DNA of 64,000 nt, from positions 37,728,811 to 37,792,810 of the forward strand of contig NC_045128.1 of NCBI RefSeq assembly GCF_007655135.1, given 5' to 3'. Shown in pieces: positions 36,097 to 47,159 of the stretch. The notes beneath the pieces are model-generated. The model was not told the origin of the DNA. It saw only the letters and a program-made list of their open reading frames with translations, and did no database searches. How positions within the stretch are numbered: the first letter of the stretch is position 1; each line of letters starts with the position of its first letter. The position numbers and the translations under genes are program-made. The DNA is from Punica granatum. Taxonomy: Eukaryota > Streptophyta > Magnoliopsida > Myrtales > Lythraceae.

Positions 36097-36724
36097 TGTT
36101 GAGATACGTTATCCCACATGAAAAAATTAAGAAAGAAACCACGAGCTTATATGAGGCTTGGGTCCAGTAACCTATCAGTTTAAGTTTTTGGATTGCAGAT
36201 GAGCTCAAGTCTGTGTAGGCCCAAATATAAATTTTACATGGTATCAAAGCGGGTTATGCTTCCGCGTGCTCGTGTGGGTTCACACCACACTATATTCAGT
36301 TTCGAGATAGCAAAAAGTGCGCCTCATGTTAATTGGGCCCAAGAGTGGCATGATCCAGTTTCGAGGTAGCTAAAGGTGTACCTCTAGTTAGGCCCGAGTG
36401 TGGAGCTCGATGCTAGTTTGATATTTGTCCCCCTTTGTATGAGCTCTTTTGCCCCCCTTGCACGAGCACGAAAGAGGATGCCTGGCTTGTGGTCAATTAT
36501 TAAGGGCGGGTGTTTAAGGGCATGCGGCACGTGTTGACCACATGTTGCCATGTGAGGGCAGGTGTTGAGGTTGTGAGGGCGGGTGTTGAGATACGTTATC
36601 TCACATGGAAAAATTAAGAAAATAACCACAAGCTTATATGAGGTTTGTGTCTAGTAACTTATCAGCTTAAGCTTTTTGTTTTAGATGAGCTCAAGTTTGG
36701 GTAGGCCCAAGTTGAAAATTTACA
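36097..36724 (+). mobile_element. TRIM (terminal-repeat retrotransposon in miniature)
   Basis: Two direct repeats of about 141 bp, 36097-36238 and 36584-36724, both begin tgttgagatacgttatc and end ttaca. Directly after the first comes TGGTATCAAAGC, a primer-binding site for initiator tRNA-Met with one change from the usual TGGTATCAGAGC. A purine-rich 'gggcgggtg' lies before the second repeat. Flanks on both sides read atttc, a 5 bp target-site duplication. The ~345 bp interior has no gag or pol. Total 628 bp. The LTRs differ at several positions, so the insertion is not very young. Confidence 0.92.
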
Positions 36725-37134
36725 ATTTCTAATAGGCAAGATTTCATAATGCCCAGCTGCGGTACAACTTCCGAGCAGCATAAGCAGGGCATGCTGACTA
36801 AATTTGCAACGGTTAGACTCAAACTGTCATGCAGACAGTTCCATTGAGTCTCAACACAATTGCTGTCTCTGAAAATGAGCAAGACAAAGTTTACCACTTC
36901 GATCTCTGTGTTCAGGAGGCAGAGTTTCACTCTGAAGTAGCCACTGCACTGTGTAGTATTCGTTCAACTCTCTCCCCCGTTCGCAGATTGATTGACTGTT
37001 CTTGCTTCCCATTGATTCCACAAACAATTGATTCCCCCAGGATTCATTCTTCCCTGCTTGTCCAGTTCCTGAATACCCTGATCAGGAAGGAACCGGAGAG
37101 GAGCAGACCCGGTATTCGTACGTGTCTGACGCAC
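36725..37134. other. Flank between the TRIM and the B3 pseudogene
   Basis: Possibly the old promoter/5' UTR of the decayed B3 gene. The open frame here carries no known domain before the relic exon 1. Confidence 0.4.
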
Positions 37135-40100
37135 ATGGAGACGCTAGGATATCCCCAGACTGAGCAAGTGAGTGCTACTTTTCACTTTGTTCATAAGTTC
37201 ACCCATGATTTCTCTAAGCGACGATTGCATGATTTGGTAGTCGCTGCCCCCTGAAATTTCAGCTCGTATAATGCACTGGTATTGTTTCGTATGTTCGGAT
37301 TTCGCTTTCAGCACTCAGGGCTCTTTATCTGGTTTTAGGGAATTTGATCGTGATGAGTGCAGGCTGCAGGTGTGTTGAACAGGAAGAAGCTCTGTTCTGG
37401 TGGGACATGTAGAACTGGAAGCCTTCAGTTCCCGGATTTCTGGAAGCACAATAGCATCCAATTTCGAGGTAGGTTCTTATTCTAGGATTCGGAACGAACA
37501 CAATTGTTGGAGGAAGTGCGGGGAGATTTATTGGGTCAAGATTTACTGAAAGCCCCTCTTGTCCAGGTCAGCGGATCGCCTGAATTTCGAACACTGGATG
37601 TCGCAGATCCTGCAGATGTTAAGAGTGCGTTTGGATTTAGAGTTGAGTTGAGTTTTAGTTTTAATTTGTTTGTAATGATTGTATTGTTGAAATATAAGAA
37701 AAAGTGTGAAAAAGTAATAAATAATAGAGAAAAAGTAATGATTGTATTGATGAATTGTGAAAAAGTAATGAATAGTTGAGAGAATCTAATATTAAAAATT
37801 GAATTGAATGGTTAAAAAAATTTTAAAAATGAAAAAAAGTAATGATTGTGATGTTGAATTGAAGATAAGTAGAGTAGAGTTGAGTTGAGTTAAAAATTTT
37901 TTAAAAAACAAACACGCCCAAGGTAGTCTAAGAAGACCTGATCCAGGTAAGAATTACTTGCGGTTTGGCAGCTAGGTTTGGATTAATGCTATCAACCGGT
38001 GCTCTATTAGACCTAGAATTCCAGGACAGCTTCGGAATGCTCCTAGCCATGATATCTCTTCCTTATCGACTACTTATCGACTACTGTAGGAAGATCCTCA
38101 AGGTCGGTACACAAAGGTTGGTACACACTTCACAGCAATGTTTCATGTAGAAGACGTCCTTCTCTAAAATTCCAGAAATGACCTGATATGGCAACCTCTA
38201 TATTATCAAAGAATCGTTGTATCCTCAAAAATGACTAGTCACTATCAAACCGTGAAATGAGAGGTTAAACATGCATAAGCCGTGATTTGCTTCTCTAAAT
38301 TCTTTGAGTTCGATGATGGCGAGGGTGAAGTTGGTTCTTTGCTGTCCTTGTGTGATTAGTCGTGGTTCAACTTTGTCTATCAAATGAAATTGCCAGTTTC
38401 TGTATAGATATTATGTACACTAAAGTATCGGCTTAAATTTGGAGCTCGAAACCGTTCATCTTGTGAATTTCTGTCGCTTCAGCCATCAACTTCATACTTT
38501 TTCCTGCATATGTTGCCATCTATGCTTGCCTCTTAGAAATTTTGCATCAAATCCTCAGCAGCTTTTTTCGTCAACTCCACAGGAGGCTGAAAGTTCAGTC
38601 CATAATCTCATATTCTCCAATTATGGCACATCACCTGATCCAGTTATTTTCGATCTTAGTGCCCTAACATGGCCCCACATGGTACTGACAGCACAGACTT
38701 AAGGATGTTTATGTGTTAAAATCATCAGCAGTGGAGAGGGCAGAGGAGTTCCAAACAAGTTTAGCCTCAGAGTTCCCCCAGTTATCTAGTTGCACAGAAA
38801 CTGTTGGCTGATAATTCATTTGCCTTCAACAATGAAATTATTTTAAACCCATTCTATTTCAGTTTCTAGAATGACCTCTTATTATTTCTTCGTGAAACAT
38901 TTAAACTCAACATGCGTCAGTGTAAAGCGTCTTTTTCTTTAGCAGATGATTACGGTGAAAACAAGAAGCCAATTATAGTAGACAAGACAGCACGGCACAG
39001 GAAAAGTTTATGACTAAGTGGGAATTGATCAAAGGCAACTGCAATAGTCTTCCAACTGGTTAGAACCTCCGATGTTTAAGGTAATCTTCCTCTCTGCTTC
39101 CCTTATATAATCAATCAAGTCTTGACTTAATTCCATTGCTATGTTAAGTTATCATTTTCCGAGAAATGATCCTTTTCCTTTTACTTCACTAATCAGGTAG
39201 TGTTTTGTTGGGTTACTTTTCTATGTGATTCATGCATTTAATGTTACATTTCCATAAACAATAACTGAAGGACCTTCTACTGTCACTGATAAAATGGAGT
39301 GATCCATTCTTAGTTGAGCTCTGATAACTGCTTACCTAAGCAAACAATTAAAAGAACAATTACCAAAACAGGAGAGAAAATGTTGTGTAAGAATTTTCTT
39401 TGGTGAAGCCCGAAAAAACTGTCACTGTAAAACTCTGGTTTCGTAGTTAAATTTTATAAGTAGGTTCATTTAGTTTTTAGAAATCGAATTCTAAGAGACC
39501 ATCTTGGACATGAAATGTATATCCAGTTACAATTTACACTGTTAGAAAATACAGGAAGTAAATACAACCAGTTCACTGAAACAATTGCGATCAAGGTTTT
39601 ATAGAAAAGGTATGTCCATAAAGTGCTAGAGCACATGTGCTTCCCTAACGTCCTATCTGCCTTAAGGTATTGGTGTTGATGTTAAAAATTTCTTTTATTT
39701 ACATTATACACGGAGGGGCTTGCATGTGCATTTGATCTTTCCTCAGACTTTCCCTTCTTAGACACTTCCTAACTTGAACTGTTTGCATTCGCATTGATAA
39801 GTAGGTGTGCGACATTAGAGAATATGAATCATCCATAGTAGATGAGACCCCGTGCATGCACTACACAAATTGCTTCTTGTAAACCGTGACATAGCTTAAT
39901 CCTAGTTCTCAGACTGTGCTGTACATCCATATTGACTTTTCCAGAGATGCCTACGGAAAACGACACAAGGAAAGTCATTCCATGTAAAACCCCGAGGTAG
40001 ACCTCAAAACTTGTCCCCAAAAATAGGAGCTTGGAGGGTGCTAAAAGCTGAGGTTACAACTGTACAAGATCATCAGTCCAACAAAGTCATAAACAATCCC

Positions 40101-40676
40101 AATCTAGACACAGGAAGGAGACTCGAGAGGAACTCCAGAGTGACTTTGAAGTAGTGAAGACTTCTGGTAACTTCACTACCTTTGTGAATGGCACAGCTAT
40201 TGGTTCCAAGGCCCAGCGATTGAAAAATTCAAGCTATGCGAAACCCAGAGCCCATTCCTCCATTAAAATCTTCTGAGAAGAAGCAGCACTAAAGTGCCCA
40301 ATGGATGCCAAGATTGTCTCCCAGACAGATAAAGTCTGTACCCAAATAAAGCTTACAAGATTTTCCGGCCTCACAGGCAGAATATTATTGTGGAGAAGAC
40401 TTTGGAGTGGCTGAACTTCTGGGCATGAGAATCAGATTTCAGAAAGCCCATGTTGGCAGACTTATGAATGTCACTTCAGATCTGAGAGCTTTAAGGACGC
40501 CTGAACCATAGTGTCTGTGAGCTAATACGAAGGAGGGATGAATACTGCTGAGGGGGTGGAGGTTTTGAAGCTGAAGAACTAGAAGCAAAGGCTCGATTCT
40601 GAGATCAAGGCTCTGACCGAGTGTTGTGAGGTACGACAATCTGTTCCAAAAAGAGGCTAGTGCCGCATGGCGAATA
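37135..40676 (+). pseudogene. Decayed B3-domain gene, paralogue of the triplicated gene downstream
   Basis: Pieces line up in order with the intact gene at 42031. Exon 1 relic 37135-37167 reads METLGYPQTEQ and ends at a GT donor, like ...PPQAEQ|gt. Exon 3 relic 38715-38790 contains SSAVERAEEFQTSL (intact: SSTMERAEEFTRSL). Exon 4 relic about 38944-39080 has 'gacaagacagc', 'gtcttccaactggtt' and ends 'tttaag|gt'. The last-exon relic about 39955-40676 has 'aaacgac', 'tgaggttacaactgtacaag', 'ggtaacttcac', 'gatcaaggctctga' and ends 'gaggctagtgccgcatggcga'. Stops and indels break every long exon. A MITE (37623-37920) sits in intron 1. Relic exon 2 was not found. Confidence 0.85.
37623..37920 (+). 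mobile_element. MITE, 'gagttgagttgag' family, copy 2
   Basis: Begins 'agtgcgtttggatttagagt' with 'gagttgag'. The interior follows copy 1 at 27606 ('gtaatgattgta', 'taatattaaaaattgaattg'). It ends 'gagttgagttgagtt' then 'aaacaaacacgccca', whose reverse complement matches the start. About 298 bp. Confidence 0.85.
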
Positions 40677-42030
40677 GGAAAATTTTGTCCGTGCTGCTGC
40701 TGCTGTTGATAGAAATGTATGTTCAAGAGAGGTAATACCATATGATAGAGAAAAAAAGATTGTTTTAGTTGTCTGCAATCGCACCATATTGGCCAAAAAA
40801 ACAATGTCGTACAACATATTTGTGCGCTAACGATAATTTCACATTGCAAACGTTTCAGAATATTCCCATTCTGATAGAGATTGATTAGATTACGATTTTG
40901 AATCATTTGAAGCAGCTCCTGTTATTTGCTTTTTAGATCCTTCGTTTTGTATGAAAGCCTCATCATCAGTTTTAATCAGCTCAATCACAAATTTTGGTTG
41001 TTGTGCGTCCCACGTGATTGCTCAATAACCTTGTATGCTCGAATAATCAAGTCATTTCATTAACTGAAAACGGCCTATAGCGTTAAAACCTTCTCGCTCT
41101 AAAACAGGCTAGGAAATATATAAGAATAAGCCTAATTCCAGGAAACAGAACACCAGCATGAAACTGGGGATGGCATGTAGTCTGCAGGAGCTATGCAGGA
41201 ATGCAACCAATTGATTTTGCTGCCATGAGATGATGCTATATCCAGAAGATAGCGATACCTGAGTGAAGCAGCACGACGCTACCTAACTTGACCAGACTAA
41301 GACGACCACACCACGAGCACCTAGATCCCTAAGTCGCCACTTGCTCGTCTCAGGGAGCAAGTAATGGTAGAAGTCCACTGCACAGAGAAGGCAGTAATGA
41401 GAAGGAGAAAGGGTCTCTCTTAGTAAGTGCTGAAGTCACCATCACAACGTTACCCTTAATCAATGTTCATAACTACTGGTGACGCGCCATTATTTTTTCT
41501 ACTAGGATTATCATTATCAAATCCTCCCACTGCCATTGGTCCAGCTTACAAGCAAAATTAATTAACATGCCCATCCCGACTAACATTGTTTTCGCTCTCT
41601 AGAGGCGAGCAGTTATTCATAGCTCTCCACTTTCACGGGTGGAAAATATGCCGAGTTTCCTCCGACTTTTCTAAAAGCATAACATTCAACTGGACTACCA
41701 TACCAGTGAGATTCTTTTTTTTTTTTTTTTTTTTGCCCTCTTGGAAGTAAAAAAGAATAACCTGAAAAAGAAAGGTCAATCGACGTCTCCTAGGAAAAGT
41801 GCTGTCGACCTCTGTGAAAATGGGGGGAGGACAAAGCACAAGACTTTGCTTGAGCGACCTGCGACTAGGATTGGTTGGTGCCCTTAAGGGAAGTAAACCT
41901 CACGCAGAGCATTTAAACCCTTCACAGAAAGATTAGGATTTTTCATTCACCCCTCTCCCTCGTCTCTTCTGGTCTCTTCTCTTCGGGGGGCTGTTCCAAG
42001 ATTGAATCTTTCCGCTGGTGGGGCTGATTG
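40677..42030. promoter_or_regulatory. Intergenic DNA and promoter of B3 copy 1
   Basis: No gene seen. A poly-T run lies at 41715-41734. The CT-rich 41945-41990 is the probable 5' UTR of the B3 gene. A 'tatatataaga' run occurs near 41116 but is too far away to be its TATA box. Confidence 0.45.
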
Positions 42031-45000
42031 ATGGATTCCCTTCCGGACCCCAACCTGAACATGGCGCTGGTCGTCACGGAGAACGCCGAACCTCCTCAGG
42101 CTGAACAGGTGAGGGCCCCATCTGTGTTTCTTGCCTTCCGTGCACTGCCCATCGAGCTCGTCTTGGTCGGAGCTCTTCTAGGACTGATCGAACTTGTGGG
42201 GTTGAGCTCGTTGATGCCCTTTAGGAGTTCTAGGAAATGGCCCCATTTCGGGGCCTAGGTTTAGGTTGCAGCATTCTTGAATTCTGAACGCGAGGTAGCT
42301 TCTAGGACGCTGCTGTCTTCCTCTCCTAGTCCTGGAAGCCCTAATTGCTGTTCCAGGACAGCTCACGTTTTACTGAGCAACTGTCCCAGGAAGGCTACTA
42401 CGGTGGCAATCTTTTATCCGGGAAGTCGCCCTTCGTCAGAGCTGAGCTTAATTCGGTTTGCAATTCAACCCAAAAACTGTAAGATTGGAATTCAGGGGAC
42501 TGGTTTCGTTGATCAGTTTGCTCCTCTGCTGCTTTGTTGCATACCAGGTTAACTACAATGTAGTCGTTCTTCCTAGTTGAGCAGTAAACCCACCCACCCA
42601 TACTTAGGCTTTAATGTATACTCTGAAATCCGAGGTTGGTAGCATCCTCATCTTTTTCTGTCCTCCATGGTGGATAGGTGCTTTCTTTGTCTGCTTGTCA
42701 CATGATTTCTAAAATGACAGGTCAAATGCTGGAGCAGTTTAGCCCAAGATATATTGTCTTCTCGAGTGAAATCAGAACCAATTCTGACCTTTTGTTGATT
42801 CATTTGGAAAGCCAACAGGCTTTTATCTTCTGAGGAAATGAACTGCCATCAGATTTCTGGTCTTTCTTTGGTTGTTGCATCTGCCTATTTATCTTTAATC
42901 TATCGTATTGATCTGTTTCGTTGATTGGCAAGGACTTCTCGTCAATTCTTGAGCCTGTGTCATCTCCTACTCCACGGGAGTCTAAAAGGTTAGCATTCAT
43001 TTCACTCTCTCTCATTGCCATGCTTATTTGATTCAGTTATATCCTGTCTCATTGCACCTGCATGCCTTGGTCTTTACAGGCAAAAGAGACTCATGGTCGA
43101 TGATCTATATCACTATGACCATGTTGGAGTCAAATCTTCCACCATGGAGCGAGCAGAGGAGTTCACGAGAAGTCTCACTCCTCCTGGTTTGCCGACTTTT
43201 CTGAAGACTATGGTCCGGTCTAATGTTGCAACTGGATTTTGGCTGGTAACTGAATGGCTCTCTGTGCTTCAAAATGTGCCTATCAACTAAAATGTCTTGA
43301 ATTGCTAGAAAAGACCCTTTTATGAGATATATTTACTTGTTGGTGGAACAGCATCTTCCAATGGGTTTCTGCAAAGCCCACATGCCTCGGCATAATTCAA
43401 CTGTTATTTTGGAAGACGAGAATGGGGAAAAATACGAAGTGCATTATATCATGGACAAGACAGCGTTAAGTGCTGGATGGAAACTGTTCACGACTGCTCG
43501 GAAATTGGTGGAGGGCGATGTAGTTATCTTCCAGCTTGTTGAACCATGCAGGTTTAAGGTGATCTTCCTCCCCCGTGGAAAAATAATGATTGTTGCTGGG
43601 GTTTGGTATGTAGAACAATATCTCCTCATGTATAAGTCTTGTTTCTTAGGAAGTCATTAAATGGGGGGTAAGTATTATGTTTATTGAGTTAATGGACTAG
43701 ATCTCCCTGCATCTCAATTCAGTCCGTCTTTTTCATGCGACATTTCAGACAAGATGTTCCTTTCAATAGAATCAACAGAATGGAAATGACCAACCCTTTA
43801 ATATCAGCAGCAGAATGAGTTGACTTTTTATTAGTTTTGTTTCAGTAGGTAGATAGACTAGTCAAAGCTATGAGACATACAAAGATTGCCATTAGGTGGA
43901 AACTGGGCATAAGTGAAAAGCAACTGACAAGTTGGGAATGATTTGCTGATAACAGTGACAGAATTGCTGGAAAAAGGTTACGTTTAACGAACTGATAGTG
44001 CTTAAATTTATAAGTTTGATTGCTCTTGCTGTGTTACCTGCTTATATGGGAATAACATTATTCTGCTACAAGTTAAAACTTACATCAAAAGTGAGTTAAG
44101 GAATCAAAAGAACCATTTTACTGGAGCGATTAAAATTGAATGTTATATTCTTCTGTGATATGCTAAAGATTTTCCTTCATTGTGCACTCAACGATCCGCT
44201 TGCCTCGCTTTCCCCCATATAGGTGTACATTGTTAGAGCAGATGAAAAATCAGTAGCAGATGGGATGCCGGAACTAGATGCAAGCGCTGGACAAATTGCT
44301 CCTGGTATGTCTTTTCAGGTTACCTATTTTTTGAATTTTGACTCTGTCAACTGTCTTTGAGTGACCTATTTAACTTTCTAAGTTGGTCGATCATTTTGAT
44401 TCCTGGAAATTCCTATAGCAAACGACGCCAAAAGGAAAGTTGTGCAGCACAGAGTTCGGAGGAGGAAATCGAAACCTTCAAGAAACAGAAGTCTGGTCGT
44501 GGCAGAAACTCAGATTACTTCTGCACAAGATAATGAGTCCAAGGAGGTCAGTGAGGATCCCAGTCTAGTCACTAATGAAGGGACTAGAATTTTAGCAAAT
44601 TGCAGTCCTGATTTCGAAGAAGCAAAATCCACAGGCAACTTCACCATTCTTGTGAATAGCACGGCTATTGACTCAGAGCTTTCTGAAACTCAGAGGACAA
44701 AGTATTATGAGCTGTGCATGACCCAGAACTCGTATCTCCATGGAAATCTTCTCAAGAGCATTAGCCCTAAATTGGCAGCGGAAATAATATCCGAAACAGT
44801 GAATATTGCAGGCTTGATCAGAGCTTGCGATATTTCCACCTCAGAGGAAGAATATTCTGTATGGGACAAGACCCTGGAAGGGTTCGAGATGTTGGGCATG
44901 AGAGTTGGGTTCCTGAGAACCCGTCTGGGCCGGCTGAGGGAACTCGCTTCGGAGTTTCAGAAGTATAAAAATGTCGAAACCCAAAGAGAAATTGCAGAGC

Positions 45001-45140
45001 AGGAACTGAGGGCTATTAGAGAGGAGCTTTCCCAACTGAAGGAGCTGAGGAGTAGACTCGACTCCGAGATTGAGGCTCTGAAGGCGAGTGTTGAGAGGCA
45101 TGAACATATCTTCCAACAGGAGGCCAGTGCCGCATGGTGA
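42031..45140 (+). CDS. B3-domain transcription factor, copy 1 (complete)
   Basis: Exons 42031-42108, 42933-42988, 43080-43245, 43352-43558, 44223-44304 and 44419-45140 join in phase to about 436 aa. Exon 1 gives MDSLPDPNLNMALVV. The B3 DNA-binding domain (about residues 80-170) runs from FLKTMVRSNVATGFWLHLP through FCKAHMPRHNSTVILEDENG, DKTALSAGWKLF, ARKLVEGDVVIFQLVEP to FKVYIVRADE. A basic stretch (RVRRRKSKPSRNR) may be a nuclear signal. The C-terminus is a predicted coiled coil (EIAEQELRAIREELSQLKEL). The layout resembles B3 proteins of the Os01g0234100/At5g42700 group; targets are unknown. Only this copy has exon 1. Its introns 1-5 and 3' flank are repeated twice downstream. Confidence 0.9.
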
Positions 45141-45974
45141 ATTAGGAATTCGTATTTGTACCGTCTCGGGGAATTGGCTGTTACTTCTTTTTTCTTTTCT
45201 AATCTCTGGTAGTTAGAAGTTCTAGGGACTGTTCATTGTATGATCTTGTGAAAGGGATGGTGCTCTGTAATTTGGGAGAATAGGACTCTGTCTTGTATCC
45301 ATGCGCAGCTATAAGCTGCCTCCGTATCCTGGTAAGCGATAACTGTTGAGTCTATCGACATGCTGCTTGCTGCAATGTTCTTCCGGAAGTAAAAAGTCGC
45401 ACTGCATCAGAATTATTGTTTCCAAATCTAAGTTTTGAAATGTCAAATCCGAATTAAGTTTTGCATCGGATAAGAGCTCAGCTGTATATTCTGGTGCATG
45501 AAATTTTTCTTGCCAGGAATGGCATGCCTTTTATCGGCCATTCGGAATTGCATGAAATTCAGTCCATGAAGCTCTCGCCTAGGAAAAGAGGTGTGGCTAG
45601 GGAGTGGTTATGCTTGTTTCCCGGGAACAACCTTCCTATGCTTAAGCCAGCTAGTGCAAATGAGAGACTAATGATCACTTCCTACACGTCCATTTGGACG
45701 AGTTCCAACAATCTCAATTCATTCACTTCATCGTGTACTTTGTCTCACCGGCACTGGCTTTTGCAACTCCGTATCCCGAATTCATGGACGTAGGTCGGAA
45801 TCGATAGAGAAGCAAGCCATTCAGGACCGCAGGTATCATAAATGGTCTATCTATCTGTATCTCTTGCTGCGTGGAGGCGTTGCCAGTGGAATTATCCCCT
45901 CTGTCTCGGCAGCAAAATCTCTTGCTGCTTCGCTCGTGTCTGCGAGTCTCGGGTGGGGGACCTATCCCTATTTC

Positions 45975-46264
45975 GCTTAAAATTTTTTTTTTAACTCAAC
46001 TCAACTCACTTATCTTCAAAACACAATTATTACTTTTTTTTAAAAAAAAATTTAACTATTCAATTCAATTTTTAATATTAAATTCTTTCAACTATTCACT
46101 ACTTTTTACATAATTCAACAACACAATCGTTACTTAATCATCACTTTTTCTCAACTATTCATTACTTTTTTATACTTTTTTCTCATAATTTAACGATACA
46201 ATCATTACAAACTAATTAAAATTAAAACTCAACTCAACTCAACTCAACTCAAATACCGAACACA
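45975..46264 (-). mobile_element. MITE, 'gagttgagttgag' family, in array unit 1
   Basis: The reverse complement of the family at 27606 and 37623: 'aactcaactcaactcactta', 'tttttaatattaaattc', 'acaatcattacaaactaatt', then 'aactcaactcaactcaactc'. It lies in the 3' flank of the B3 gene. Because it is inside the repeat unit, it was inserted before the triplication. Confidence 0.85.
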
Positions 46265-47159
46265 TTCAGTACTCGCACCCTGACTCAGTTTATCATTTGG
46301 CAAATCCAGCTGATACGCTCAGCTCGAAGACAATTGGAGTTCGAGCATGAAAGCAGATGCAGTGACGTTCATGTTCGGGTTTGATTTGATAAGCTTTAGA
46401 GAATCCTTCAGGTGCAAGTATCTACTTTGATACTTTATTTAGGCTTTTAGTCCACTGCAAGTCTACTGTGAATACAACATGACAATTAGGCAGTCTGATT
46501 AAATATATATTTCTGATCAATTTGTCACCTTACTAGAAAAGATACCCTTTTTCGATTTTTTCTCTTGTCCTTTTTACTGGTGAAATATTGTATGGTCGGA
46601 GAGACCCTTGTCCCAGGAAGGCTACTACGGTGGCAATCTTTTATCCGGGAAGTCGCCCTTCGTCAGAGCTGAGCTTAATTCGGTTTGCAATTCAACCCAA
46701 AAACTGTAAGATTGGAATTCAGGGGACTGGTTTCGTTGATCAGTTTGCTCCTCTGCTGCTTTGTTGCATACCAGGTTAACTACAATGTAGTCGTTCTTCC
46801 TAGTTGAGCAGTAAACCCACCCACCCATACTTAGGCTTTAATGTATACTCTGAAATCCGAGGTTGGTAGCATCCTCATCTTTTTCTGTCCTCCATGGTGG
46901 ATAGGTGCTTTCTTCGTCTGCTTGTCACATGATTTCTAAAATGACAGGTCAAATGCTGGAGCAGTTTAGCCCAAGATATATTGTCTTCTCGAGTGAAATC
47001 AGAACCAATTCTGACCTTTTGTTGATTCATTTGGAAAGCCAACAGGCTTTTATCTTCTGAGGAAATGAACTGCCATCAGATTTCTGGTCTTTCTTTGGTT
47101 GTTGCATCTGCCTATTTATCTTTAATCTATCGTATTGATCTGTTTCGTTGATTGGCAAG

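Noticed and set aside
36829..37254. 141-aa ORF before and over relic exon 1 of the B3 pseudogene
   Set aside because: No domain; only METLGYPQTEQ matches the B3 gene, and the ORF reads through the expected splice donor.
40439..40906. 155-aa minus-strand ORF
   Set aside because: Antisense to the decayed last exon of the B3 pseudogene; no domain.
45461..45793. 110-aa ORF repeated in all three B3 units (also 49686, 53911)
   Set aside because: Lies in the 3' flank, begins at a TTG, has no domain, and its conservation is explained by the recent triplication.
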